Positions 18,430 through 27,000 of a stretch of DNA of 64,000 nt are shown piece by piece (the first letter of the stretch is position 1; each line of letters starts with the position of its first letter). The position numbers were made by a program, and so were the translations under genes. The stretch spans positions 1,426,001 through 1,490,000 of the forward strand of contig NZ_CP051155.1 in assembly GCF_012277275.1 (NCBI RefSeq), written 5' to 3'. This stretch comes from Gephyromycinifex aptenodytis. Its GTDB lineage: Bacteria > Actinomycetota > Actinomycetes > Actinomycetales > Dermatophilaceae. The notes below the pieces were generated by a model, which saw nothing but the letters and a program-made list of their open reading frames with translations, was not told where the DNA came from and made no database searches.

Positions 18430-19712
18430 TCGGACACCTCCGTGCCGCACCAGGCGCGCCCGTACCAATCCGCCCCGCCGCGACGGGAGGTTGCGGCGCT
18501 GCCCAGCGGCATGACGAGTAGACGGTCGCCGATCTCGACGCGGGTGATGTGCGGTGGGACCAGAGCGAACCCGTCGGCCTCGGCCAGGCTGCCCAGAACG
18601 TGGGAGCCCTGACCACCGGCGGAGCGCGCTTTGAGGCCATCGCTGTCGTGCTCTAGGGCTACCCGCGCAAACTGCAGCTTTCCCGAAGGCGAGGGCCAGG
18701 CTTGCGCGGCCTGCGCCTCCAGCGGCGCCGATTCGAACGCAGGCCGTCCCGCCATCAGCCGAAGCGCCGGGGCGACGAAGGCGTGGAAGGAGACGAGTGC
18801 GCTGACGGGGTTGCCGGGCAGGGTGAACACCGGGGTGTTGTGTTCACCGATGGTGCCGAATCCTTGCGGCTTGCCCGGTTGCATGGCGACCCGGTCGAAC
18901 TGGACCGTGCCCAGCCGGGTGAGGACGGCTTTGACCGCGTCGTAGGCGCCCATGCTCACCCCACCGGTGGTGATGATGGCGTCGGCGCGTCCCAGTTGGG
19001 CACGCAAGGTGCGCAGCACGGTCTCTTCGTCGTCGGCAACCCCGCCGACTCGGGAGGCGACCACGTCCAGTTCCCGGGCTACCGCGGCGATCATCGGCCC
19101 GTTGCTGTCGACTACCTGACCGAATCCCGGCACCTGCCCGGGGGTGATGAGCTCATCACCGGTCGAGATCACGACGACCCGTGGGGTGGGAATCACGGAT
19201 AGTTCCCCGTGCCCGACCGCCGCCGCCAAGGCGATGTGGCGCGCGCTCAGGCGGGTGCCGCGCCGAAGCACGATCGTGCCCTCCCCCACGTCTTCACCTT
19301 GGGGGCGTACATGGCGGCCGTGCGGCACGCCCTCGTAGATGGACACCGATTTCACCCCGGCGTCGGTCTGTTCCACCGGAACGATCGCATCCGCCCCGAT
19401 CGGTACCGGGGCGCCGGTCATGATGCGGAAGGTGCGTCCAGCGCGCAGCCGGTGGTGTGTGGTGTCTCCGGCGGCGATATCGCCTTCGACCGGCAACTGC
19501 ACCGGAGCTTGGCTGGATGCGTCGGCGACGTCGGAGCTGTAGACGGCGTACCCGTCCATCGCTGAGTTGTCGAAGCCGGGTAGAGACACCCGGCTGCGTA
19601 TGTCTGTGGCCAGCACACAGCCCAAGGCGTGGTCGAGCGCGGTGCGGGTCGGTGTCAGCTCGTGCACCGTGTTCAGGATTCGAGCCAGGTGTTCCTCGAC
19701 GGGAATCAACAA
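18426..19712 (-). CDS. MoeA/gephyrin-like protein (candidate Glp)
   Basis: 428 residues, TTG start with GGGAG in front. The fold is that of molybdopterin molybdotransferase: PGFDNSAMDGYAV, RIMTGAPVPIGADAIVPVE, STGDELITPGQ, TTGGVSMGAYDAVK, PGKPQGFG and LPGNPVSALVSF. In Corynebacterium the gene at this place (between 5-formyltetrahydrofolate cyclo-ligase and rimJ/glpR) is Glp, a cell-division protein of MoeA descent. Here moaC and mog sit directly downstream, which argues for a cofactor role as well. Sequence alone cannot separate the two functions. It is the first gene of the operon and is divergent from the cyclo-ligase, with 99 bases between. Confidence 0.9.
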   Translation of the reverse strand: MLIPVEEHLARILNTVHELTPTRTALDHALGCVLATDIRSRVSLPGFDNSAMDGYAVYSSDVADASSQAPVQLPVEGDIAAGDTTHHRLRAGRTFRIMTGAPVPIGADAIVPVEQTDAGVKSVSIYEGVPHGRHVRPQGEDVGEGTIVLRRGTRLSARHIALAAAVGHGELSVIPTPRVVVISTGDELITPGQVPGFGQVVDSNGPMIAAVARELDVVASRVGGVADDEETVLRTLRAQLGRADAIITTGGVSMGAYDAVKAVLTRLGTVQFDRVAMQPGKPQGFGTIGEHNTPVFTLPGNPVSALVSFHAFVAPALRLMAGRPAFESAPLEAQAAQAWPSPSGKLQFARVALEHDSDGLKARSAGGQGSHVLGSLAEADGFALVPPHITRVEIGDRLLVMPLGSAATSRRGGADWYGRAWCGTEVSE

Positions 19713-19811
19713 GGTGCTCCCATCACATCCGAGGCGGGTTCGTCATCCCGTCACCCTATCGGCGTCAGAGCCGACCTGCGGGATGGCGAGCGGGCACGGC
19801 AGAATCACGCT

Positions 19812-20564
19812 ATGGAGAGCAAGGATGCAAAGAAGGCTTTGCGCAGCCAGATCCGTCGCGCGCGTCGGGAGCGCGCGAACGCCCCGGACGCGGCGAGCGC
19901 GCGGGAACGGGCGGCGCAGGCGCTGGCTGAGGCGGTCCTGCGCCATCTCGACGAGACCATGCCGCTGGCCCAGCCGGCACCGGGATCGACCGGTGAGGCC
20001 GCGCAACCGTTGCCCCGGTGGGGTCAGCCCGGCGCGACCGTGGCGCTGTTTCGCTCCACCCCTACCGAACCGCCCACGCATGCCTTGAGCACGGCACTGC
20101 TGGAACGGGGCGTGCGGGTCCTGGTGCCGCGGACGTTGCCTGACCTCGACCTTGACTGGCATGAGCTGCTTCCCGGCACTCTCCACGAGCCGCCGATGGC
20201 GAACCTCGACGGCCGGCGCGGTTCCGCCGCCGCCAAGAGCGATGCCGCGGACCTGCCCGGTGGGGAGGACCGGGACGATGAAGGGCCCGCCCTGGGTGTG
20301 GAGGCCATCGGCCGGGCGAGCGTCGTGCTCACCCCGGGGTTGGCCGTGGACGCCTCCGGGCACCGACTCGGCCAAGGTGGCGGTTGCTACGACAGAGCGC
20401 TGCAGCGTCGAGCCGACGGTGCCCCCGTGGCGACGATCCTTTTCGATGATGAACTGGTCGCCGCGCTACCGCACGAACCACATGATTCCCCCGTCGATGC
20501 GGTGGTCACGCCCTCGCGCGGATGGACGGTTTTACCGATAGGGCCCGACCACCTGGGAAACTAG
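19812..20564 (+). CDS. 5-formyltetrahydrofolate cyclo-ligase
   Basis: 250 residues, somewhat longer than usual because of a loop at about residues 118-158 rich in Gly/Ala/Asp. It converts 5-formyl-THF to 5,10-methenyl-THF with ATP. The N-terminus MESKDAKKALRSQIRRARRE is typical, and the ATP/folate loop near the end reads GHRLGQGGGCYDRAL, with Cys where most members have Tyr. The start is the ATG at 19812; an in-frame extension upstream runs across the divergent promoter region. Confidence 0.92.
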   Translation: MESKDAKKALRSQIRRARRERANAPDAASARERAAQALAEAVLRHLDETMPLAQPAPGSTGEAAQPLPRWGQPGATVALFRSTPTEPPTHALSTALLERGVRVLVPRTLPDLDLDWHELLPGTLHEPPMANLDGRRGSAAAKSDAADLPGGEDRDDEGPALGVEAIGRASVVLTPGLAVDASGHRLGQGGGCYDRALQRRADGAPVATILFDDELVAALPHEPHDSPVDAVVTPSRGWTVLPIGPDHLGN

Positions 20565-20622
20565 GCACATCTGCGGAGGCGCGAGCGCGCATTCGCGCAC
20601 CTGTTTGACGGAAGGGGACTGG

Positions 20623-22182
20623 GTGAGCGACGGCGGCGGCTTCACGGTTGAGGACCTCGGGGTCGCCCTCGCGGTCTCGTCCGCTGTCCTGCTGGTTGCG
20701 GTAGCTGCGGTGCGTCTGGCGGTTCGCTCGGGGTTGCCGACCCTGCTGCTGTATCTCGGCATCGGCCTCATCCTGGGCCAGACGGGCCTGCACGAGGTGT
20801 TCACCTCGCTCGGCCTGGCCCGGGTGTTGGGTTACGCGGCGCTCATTCTCATCCTCGCCGAAGGCGGTTTGACGACCTCCTGGCCCGACATAAAACCCTC
20901 GGTCGCACCGGCAGCGCTGCTGTCCACGCTGGGCGTGGCCGTCTCAGTGGGTGTCATCGGTTTCGCCACCCACGTTTTCTTGCACGCCGACGTAGCCACG
21001 TCCCTGCTCATCGGAGCGATCCTGTCCTCCACCGACGCCGCCGCCGTGTTCTCGGTGCTGCGTGAGGTGCGGGTGCCCTCCAGACTTACCGGTGTCCTGG
21101 AGGCCGAGTCCGGGTTCAACGATGCCCCCGTGGTTCTGCTGGTCGTGGCGTTGTCGGAACACATCGTCGGTAGCGGTCACCTGAGTAACCCCTTCGACCT
21201 GCTGCTGCTCATCGCTCTGGAACTCGCCGGCGGCGCGTTCATCGGCATCGCCGTTGGCTACCTGGGTGGTCGCGTGATGCGGCATCTGTCCTCTGCGGCC
21301 GCCGGACTGGTACCCATCGGGGTGTTGTCATGGACGCTGCTCGCCTACGGTTTGGCCTCGGTGGCCCACACCAGCGGGTTCATCGCGGTGTACCTGTCGG
21401 CGCTGGTGCTGGGCAACATGCGGCTGCCGCACCGGGTGGCCTCGCGTGGTTTCGCCCAAGCGCTGGGATGGCTGGCGCAGATCGGGCTGTTCGTCATGCT
21501 GGGGATGCTCGCCGACGCCGAAGGTCTGCTGGAGGCTGTGCCGCTCGCGCTCATCCTGGGGCTTGTGCTGCTGCTGGTGGCTCGGCCGCTGTCGGTGTTC
21601 GCCTCCACGGTGTGGTTCCGCACCAGCTGGCGTGACCAGATCTTCCTGTCGTGGGCGGGCCTACGTGGCGCGGTGCCCATCGTGCTGGCCATCGTGCCGT
21701 TGCTGGTGGGGGTGCCAGGCATCTCGTGGCTGTTCAACGTGGTCGTCGTGCTCGTGGTGATCTTCACGGTGGTGCAGGGCCCGAGCATGCCGTGGGTGGC
21801 CAAGCAGCTCGGGGTCGACGAACCGGAGCGGCCGATGAGTCTGGATGTGGAATCGACGCCGCTGGACAAGGTCGGGGCCGAACTACTGGAGGTCGAGGTC
21901 GGTGAACGGTCGCTGCTGCACGGCTTGGAGATCTTCGAGCTGCGACTGCCGACAGGCAGCGCCGTTTCCTTGGTGGTGCGTGGCGGGGAAACCTTCGTCC
22001 CGACCCTGTCGACCCGGCTGCATCACGGCGATCAAATGCTCATCGTGGCGCCCTTCCGACTTCTCGGTGCTGTCGAGGAACGCCTACGCGCGGTCGATAA
22101 CAGTGGCCGGTTGGCCGGTTGGTCTGCGGCGAAAAAACGCAGTGTCACCTCCCGGCGTCCCCCGCCCCGTCCCCGCAGCTGA
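20623..22182 (+). CDS. Cation/proton antiporter with RCK-C domain (NhaP2/CvrA type)
   Basis: 519 residues. About twelve transmembrane helices of the CPA1 family (residues 10-390), including LILAEGGLTTSW, SSTDAAAVFSVLRE, ESGFNDAPVVLLV and LRGAVPIVLAIVPLL. They are followed by a soluble TrkA-C/RCK-C-type domain (residues about 400-490: ELLEVEVGERSLLHGLEI and HHGDQMLIVAPF). Such proteins exchange K+ or Na+ for protons, and the C-terminal domain gates by ligand. In actinobacteria and firmicutes some RCK-C domains bind c-di-AMP; a link to the riboswitch at 37224 is speculative. The GTG at 20623, after GAAGGGG, is preferred over a TTG 18 bases upstream. Confidence 0.92.
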   Translation: MSDGGGFTVEDLGVALAVSSAVLLVAVAAVRLAVRSGLPTLLLYLGIGLILGQTGLHEVFTSLGLARVLGYAALILILAEGGLTTSWPDIKPSVAPAALLSTLGVAVSVGVIGFATHVFLHADVATSLLIGAILSSTDAAAVFSVLREVRVPSRLTGVLEAESGFNDAPVVLLVVALSEHIVGSGHLSNPFDLLLLIALELAGGAFIGIAVGYLGGRVMRHLSSAAAGLVPIGVLSWTLLAYGLASVAHTSGFIAVYLSALVLGNMRLPHRVASRGFAQALGWLAQIGLFVMLGMLADAEGLLEAVPLALILGLVLLLVARPLSVFASTVWFRTSWRDQIFLSWAGLRGAVPIVLAIVPLLVGVPGISWLFNVVVVLVVIFTVVQGPSMPWVAKQLGVDEPERPMSLDVESTPLDKVGAELLEVEVGERSLLHGLEIFELRLPTGSAVSLVVRGGETFVPTLSTRLHHGDQMLIVAPFRLLGAVEERLRAVDNSGRLAGWSAAKKRSVTSRRPPPRPRS

Positions 22183-22270
22183 AGCGGGCCGAGGTCGACC
22201 AGCGCGGCGGGGGCACCGCAGGCGGGGGACTACACTTGCCCCGATTCCCTGTCGCTGTTGGAGATGACAC

Positions 22271-22609
22271 ATGCCCACGTACGCTTACGCCTGCACGCAG
22301 TGCGAGCACCACTTCGAGATCGTTCAGTCGTTCACCGATGACACGCTGACGGTCTGCCCCGAGTGCGAAGGGCGATTGCGCAAGCTGTTCAACACTGTCG
22401 GCATCGTCTTCAAGGGATCTGGTTTCTACCGCACAGATTCCCGCGGCGCTGAGCCTTCCGGGAGCAAGTCCTCGGCGTCCAGCACGGCCTCCGGCGACGC
22501 CGGTGCGACGAAATCCAGCACGGCGAATGCGACGACGACAAGCTCGAACAGTTCGAGTTCCAGCGCCTCCAGTTCGACGTCGTCCACATCCTCCAGCTCT
22601 ACCTCCTGA
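22271..22609 (+). CDS. FmdB-family zinc ribbon protein with Ser/Thr-rich tail
   Basis: 112 residues. The first 55 are a regulatory zinc ribbon of the FmdB type: MPTYAYACTQCEHHFE and TVCPECEG supply two CxxC pairs, followed by LRKLFNTVGIVFKGSGFYRTD. The rest is low complexity, mostly Ser, Thr, Ala and Asn. The role of the family is poorly defined. It is 88 bases after the antiporter and 61 before the SAF protein, all on the same strand. Confidence 0.92.
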   Translation: MPTYAYACTQCEHHFEIVQSFTDDTLTVCPECEGRLRKLFNTVGIVFKGSGFYRTDSRGAEPSGSKSSASSTASGDAGATKSSTANATTTSSNSSSSSASSSTSSTSSSSTS

Positions 22610-22670
22610 GCCGCCAACAGCGGGCGAACACTGCGGTGGGTTTCGGGGTCGGTTCTCTAGCCTGAGCGGC

Positions 22671-23318
22671 ATGCCGCACCCCTGCTCACGGTCCGCCCGC
22701 CCGTTGTCGTCGCGCGCCCGCCTGGCCCGCCACCGACGTTTGCGGCGGATGGGATCGGCCATCCTGCTCGGGCTGGCGGTCTTCCTCACCTTGCGCGGCT
22801 TAGCCGCTGAAGAGACCCCGGTCCTAGTGGCTGCCCGCGACGTCCCGGCAGGTCACGTCCTCACCGCGGCCGACCTACGCACCATCTCAGCGCCTGCGCG
22901 GGTGCTCCCGGCCGAGGCCGTATCGGACACCTCCAGCGCCCTTGGACGGCGACTGGTGCTGCCGTTGAACGAGGGTGAGATGCTCACCACGGCACGCACC
23001 GATGCTGCGCGGGCATTGGGACCGTTGCGCGCCAGCGAACGAGCCGTGCATGTGCGGGCCGCCGATCCGGGATCGCTGTCGCTGGTGCGCGCCGGCGACC
23101 GGGTGGACCTGCTCGCGGTTCCGGATGGGCGCACCGTGGCCAGCGATGTGCGGGTACTCGCGATTGACGCCCGCGAAACCGCTGATCCACTGGGCAGCAC
23201 CACGCCCACGTCAGGCTTGACGATTGCGGCGCCTACCTCCTCTGTCCCGGCCATCGTTGCCGCCGCCGAAGGGGTTCACCCCGCACTTCGACTAGCGCCG
23301 GGTGAGCCCGCTCACTAA
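22671..23318 (+). CDS. SAF-domain protein (CpaB/RcpC-like)
   Basis: 215 residues. An Arg-rich N-terminus and one transmembrane helix (GSAILLGLAVFLTLRGLA) are followed by a SAF domain with PVLVAARDVPAGHVLTAADLR, then a second region VRAGDRVDLLAVPDG. This is the layout of CpaB, which in Flp/Tad pilus systems helps assemble the outer part of the export channel. No other pilus gene is here, so in this organism it may serve another envelope role. Confidence 0.85.
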   Translation: MPHPCSRSARPLSSRARLARHRRLRRMGSAILLGLAVFLTLRGLAAEETPVLVAARDVPAGHVLTAADLRTISAPARVLPAEAVSDTSSALGRRLVLPLNEGEMLTTARTDAARALGPLRASERAVHVRAADPGSLSLVRAGDRVDLLAVPDGRTVASDVRVLAIDARETADPLGSTTPTSGLTIAAPTSSVPAIVAAAEGVHPALRLAPGEPAH

Positions 23319-23454
23319 GCACGCCCTAACCCCGGCACCTTCCCGAGAACGGTCATCGGTCGTTAACGAACCGTGTTAGCCCCTAGACTCAGTCGGGCCC
23401 GCCGCCTACAGCGCAGTTGACGCGGCACATCCACCACCGAGAACAGGGACCTCC

Positions 23455-23850
23455 ATGCTCAAAGGCTTCAAAGACTTCATCCTGCGCGGCAACGTCGTCG
23501 AACTCGCCGTCGCCGTCGTGATCGGCTCGGCCTTCCAGAAGGTTGTCGACACCCTCATCACTGCCCTGGTTACGCCTATCATCAACGCGGCCGGCAGCCC
23601 GGAATCCAACGGATTCGGGTTCTCGCTGCGCTCTGACATGGCTGAGGCCACCTTCATCGACTTCTCGACGATCCTCAACGCGCTGATCGTCTTCTTGATG
23701 ACGGCACTCGTCGTCTATCTGCTCATCATCCTCCCCATGAACAAGCTCGCCGAGCGTCGCGCCCGCGGCCTCGAGCCCGTGGCGGAGACGCCTGCCGAGG
23801 ACATCCTGCTGCTGCAGGAAATCCGCGACGAGCTGCGCTCGCGCCGCTGA
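23455..23850 (+). CDS. mscL: Large-conductance mechanosensitive channel MscL
   Basis: 131 residues, full length. It opens under membrane tension to release solutes on hypo-osmotic shock. An amphipathic N-terminal helix MLKGFKDFILRGNVVELAVA leads into TM1. TM2 is ILNALIVFLMTALVVYLLII, and the C-terminal helix is EDILLLQEIRDELRSRR. A clear terminator follows ten bases after the stop. Confidence 0.96.
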   Translation: MLKGFKDFILRGNVVELAVAVVIGSAFQKVVDTLITALVTPIINAAGSPESNGFGFSLRSDMAEATFIDFSTILNALIVFLMTALVVYLLIILPMNKLAERRARGLEPVAETPAEDILLLQEIRDELRSRR

Positions 23851-23860
23851 CCCGCAGATA

Positions 23861-23895
23861 ACAGGGGCGCCACCGATCCTCGGTGGCGCCCCTGT
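23861..23895. terminator. Bidirectional terminator between mscL and the convergent small gene
   Basis: A 15-bp perfect stem, 23861-23875 with 23881-23895, and a 5-base loop. It serves the + strand mscL and the minus-strand gene ending at 23903. Confidence 0.9.
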
Positions 23896-23902
23896 TGCTG
23901 TC

Positions 23903-24082
23903 TCACTCCCAGTGCGGAGGGCGCTGCTCCTGCAGCCAGCGCTCGTGCTCGCTCTCCTCGCGCCACTCACCCCAGCCTGCGTCGGTATCGTCCCGGGTCT
24001 GCTCGGGCCCGGAACGAACGCCGCGCCGGGTGCGCGGCTGCGGATCGGGTGCGTCCTTGCCGCCGGGCGGTCTTTGGCTCAT
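23903..24082 (-). CDS. Small acidic protein coupled to the helicase gene
   Basis: 59 residues beginning MSQRPPGGKDAPDPQPR and ending RWLQEQRPPHWE. The ATG at 24082 overlaps the helicase stop as ATGA, which implies translational coupling. It is hydrophilic and has no signal or helix. The TDAGWGEW and PPHW elements resemble short proteins of actinobacteria annotated only as hypothetical. The frame is open upstream inside the helicase gene, but only this part begins with a proper start in the coupling position. Function unknown. Confidence 0.7.
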   Translation of the reverse strand: MSQRPPGGKDAPDPQPRTRRGVRSGPEQTRDDTDAGWGEWREESEHERWLQEQRPPHWE

Positions 24083-27000
24083 CGGTGCCCACCTGAACGA
24101 CGCACGAGGATGCCGCGGGCCTCCACAGCGCGTAGCGCCTCGTGGATGCGGGGCAGTTCGCGGCGCGGTTGTTCCAGTAGGTCGCTGCCGAATACCCGCA
24201 CAACCTCCCACCCCAGTCGGCGGAGTTGCTCGGCCCGAACCCGTTCCCGGTTGCGCAGGTCCAGGATCCGGGCGTGGGCGAGTCCGTCGCTGTGCACGGC
24301 GACCACCGGACGTGACGGTGAATCGGGCGCGGCCACGGCCACATCGACCCGCAACCGGCCCAGTCCGGCGTTGGGCCGACACACCATGCCGTCTCGGGAA
24401 ATGGGGGCGATCAGCCGACGAAGCAGCGGGTCCGTTTCGGTGCTGCCACTTTGAGTGCCTGCTTCGGCAGGGACCTGGGCCGGGTCGGTGGTGCCGCTGG
24501 CGGTCGCCACGGCGGGAGTCCCCGAGCCCTGTCCGTGCAGATCGAAGTAGCGCAGCAGGTCTCTCAGTAGAAGCGCTCCTGAGGTGGCGGGGCGGCGTTC
24601 AGTGAAGGCCTCTGGCGTGATCGAGGAGACGACACTCATTCGACGTCTGGGGATGCCCAGCGCCGCGCATAGCACCCGATCGCCGTATTCGGAATCCAGC
24701 CGCCCGAAGCGGCGCGGGAGGCCTCCGTCCGGCTGCGGGGTGTAGCCCAGGGACAGGATCGCCGCGTCGCGGCGCTCGCCCACCATTCGATCGATGACCG
24801 AGACGACCCCGGCACCCTCGCGGGCCCAGAACGAAGCCAGCGCCGGGTCGGACCCGAGCGCCCCATGGATAGCGCTGTGCAGCAACTCGGCTCGAGCCGT
24901 GCTCAACGTCACCACAGCCAAGGATTCTTCGGGCCGGGTGCGCGTGTGGTGACGCACCAAGTCCAGCACTGTCTGGGTTTCTGGGTCCAAATCCGCCGGA
25001 GCGTCCAGCATGACGTCGGTTCCTGGCTCGCACCGCGGTTCGTTGTTAACGACGACCAGTTCCACAGCCGGCTCCGGGGAGGTGCCCGGGAAGGTCACCA
25101 TCTGCCCGTCGTAGACGCGCTGGTTGGCGAAGGCGACCAGCGACTCGTCCTGGGCACCGTACTGCCAGGTCAGGCGGCGCACCGGCAGGGTTTCCAGGGC
25201 GACATCGAGCAGGGTCGGGCCGGCGCGGCTGGGCACCACGTCGTCGGGGTCGGCTTGTTCGGCCGGGGCCGGCGCAGCTGTGCTGTACCCCGTCGGCGGT
25301 GGTTGGGCTTCGTCGCCGACGACGATCACTTGTGCAGCGCGGCTCATCCCGGACACCGCATGCGCGACGAGCAGCTGTGCGGCTTCCTCGACGATCACCA
25401 CGTCGAACCAGCGGCCCGGCGGCAGCAATGCCGCTACCGCGAGCGGACTCATCGCCCAGCAGGGGCGCACATCGGTGAGGAACTCGTGGGCTTGGACGAA
25501 CAGGGCCCTGGCCGGCACTCCTGCGCCGGTGCCAGAGGCCGCGTAGCGCGTGGCCGTTTCGGCGTCGGGGTGGGAATGGGCCGCCTCGTGTAGCCGCTGC
25601 GCCAGTTTGAGGCGCAGTTCGTCGCGGCTCGCGCGCACGTGGTCGTGGTCTAGGCGGGCGTATTCGTCGACGAGTACGCGCAGGTGGTCGCCGTCGTGGC
25701 TACCGATGCGGGGGTCCTCGGCGCTGATATGGGTGAGAACGGAACGCCACCAGATGCGTTCGACTTCGGTAGGGATCTGCTCGGCCGGCACCTCGCGGCC
25801 GGCCAGGTCGACGATGACCTCGTCCAGGCCGGCTGCCAGCGCCCGGTCCAGCGCTGGTGCGACCTTGGGCAGGACGGGGACCCGGTCCAGGTGGGCGGCG
25901 AGGTGGGCGATGCGCTCGCGCAGTTCCTCCACCGTGATGCTGAAGAGGTTCCCGCCGTGGGCTGTCGTTTCGAGGCGTTCGGAGAGCCAGCGCAGGTCGG
26001 AGCCGAGCTGTTCCCAGACGTGGCGAGCCTCGTCCAGGCTTGCCGGCACCCGGGGCAGGTCCGAGGTGCCGCTCCAGGCCGTCCACTCCACCCGTTGCTG
26101 GTGAGCTGCCGAGAGCGCGTCGTGCAGTTGATCGAGGCTGACGTCGGGGTTCAGCAGCGATTCGGCTCGGCGCCGCAGGTCACGGCGGCTGCGCCAACCG
26201 AGGAACATGCCTCGTTCCTGCCGGTACTGGCGGTCGGCAGTGGCTCCGAGCAAGTAGTCCAGCGGCTGGAGAAAGACGTCTTCGGGCAGCAAGGTGAGAG
26301 TCTTGCGCACCCCTGCCATGAGATCGAGGGCACCGTCCCAGTGGTCGGGGGTTTCCGCCGGAGGCAGGCCCGCCTCGACCAGGGTCGCGTCCAGGACACT
26401 CCGGGCCTCCTCCAGCCGGCCTTCATGCAGTTCGCGGACGAGGGTGACGGCCCGGTCGGCTTCTTCGTTGGTGGTGACCCAGGCGCGGTACCAGGGGTCT
26501 TCGTGCCAGTTCTTAGACCATCCGCCTTGTTCGGCGACGGAGGCGAGCAGTTTTCCTGCCGCGGCGGCCTCATCCATGTCGAGTCCGGCCAGCACCTCCC
26601 GGGAGAGCACCACGGTGGAGGACGGGGCGTCGGCCCGCTCTTCGTGGGCGGCCAGCGCTTGCTGGGCGGCCAGGACACTCACGCCCCACGGTTCACGCAC
26701 CTCATGCACCGCTGCGACGTGGGATTCGAGTTGGGAACCGACTTCGCGCAGTTGTTCGCGCAGGCCGGAGACGTCCGGTTCGCGGGCGGGACGGCGCCGG
26801 TCCAGGGTGGCGACGATGTCGCGGGCGATGGACTGGGCGTCGGGCAGGTCGCCGTGGGCGTCCAGGACCAGCGAACCCAGACCGGCCTCGTCCAGGTGGG
26901 TCGTGACGGCTTCCAACGCGGATCGGGCCTGGGTCAGCAGCAGGATCCGTTTGCCGTCGGCGGCCAGCGCAGCCACGAGGTTGGCGATGGTCCGGCTTTT

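Noticed and set aside
24083-24382. Upstream extension of the small gene after the helicase, to 159 codons
   Set aside because: The extra hundred codons are out-of-frame helicase DNA. The ATG at 24082 with the ATGA overlap is the natural start.
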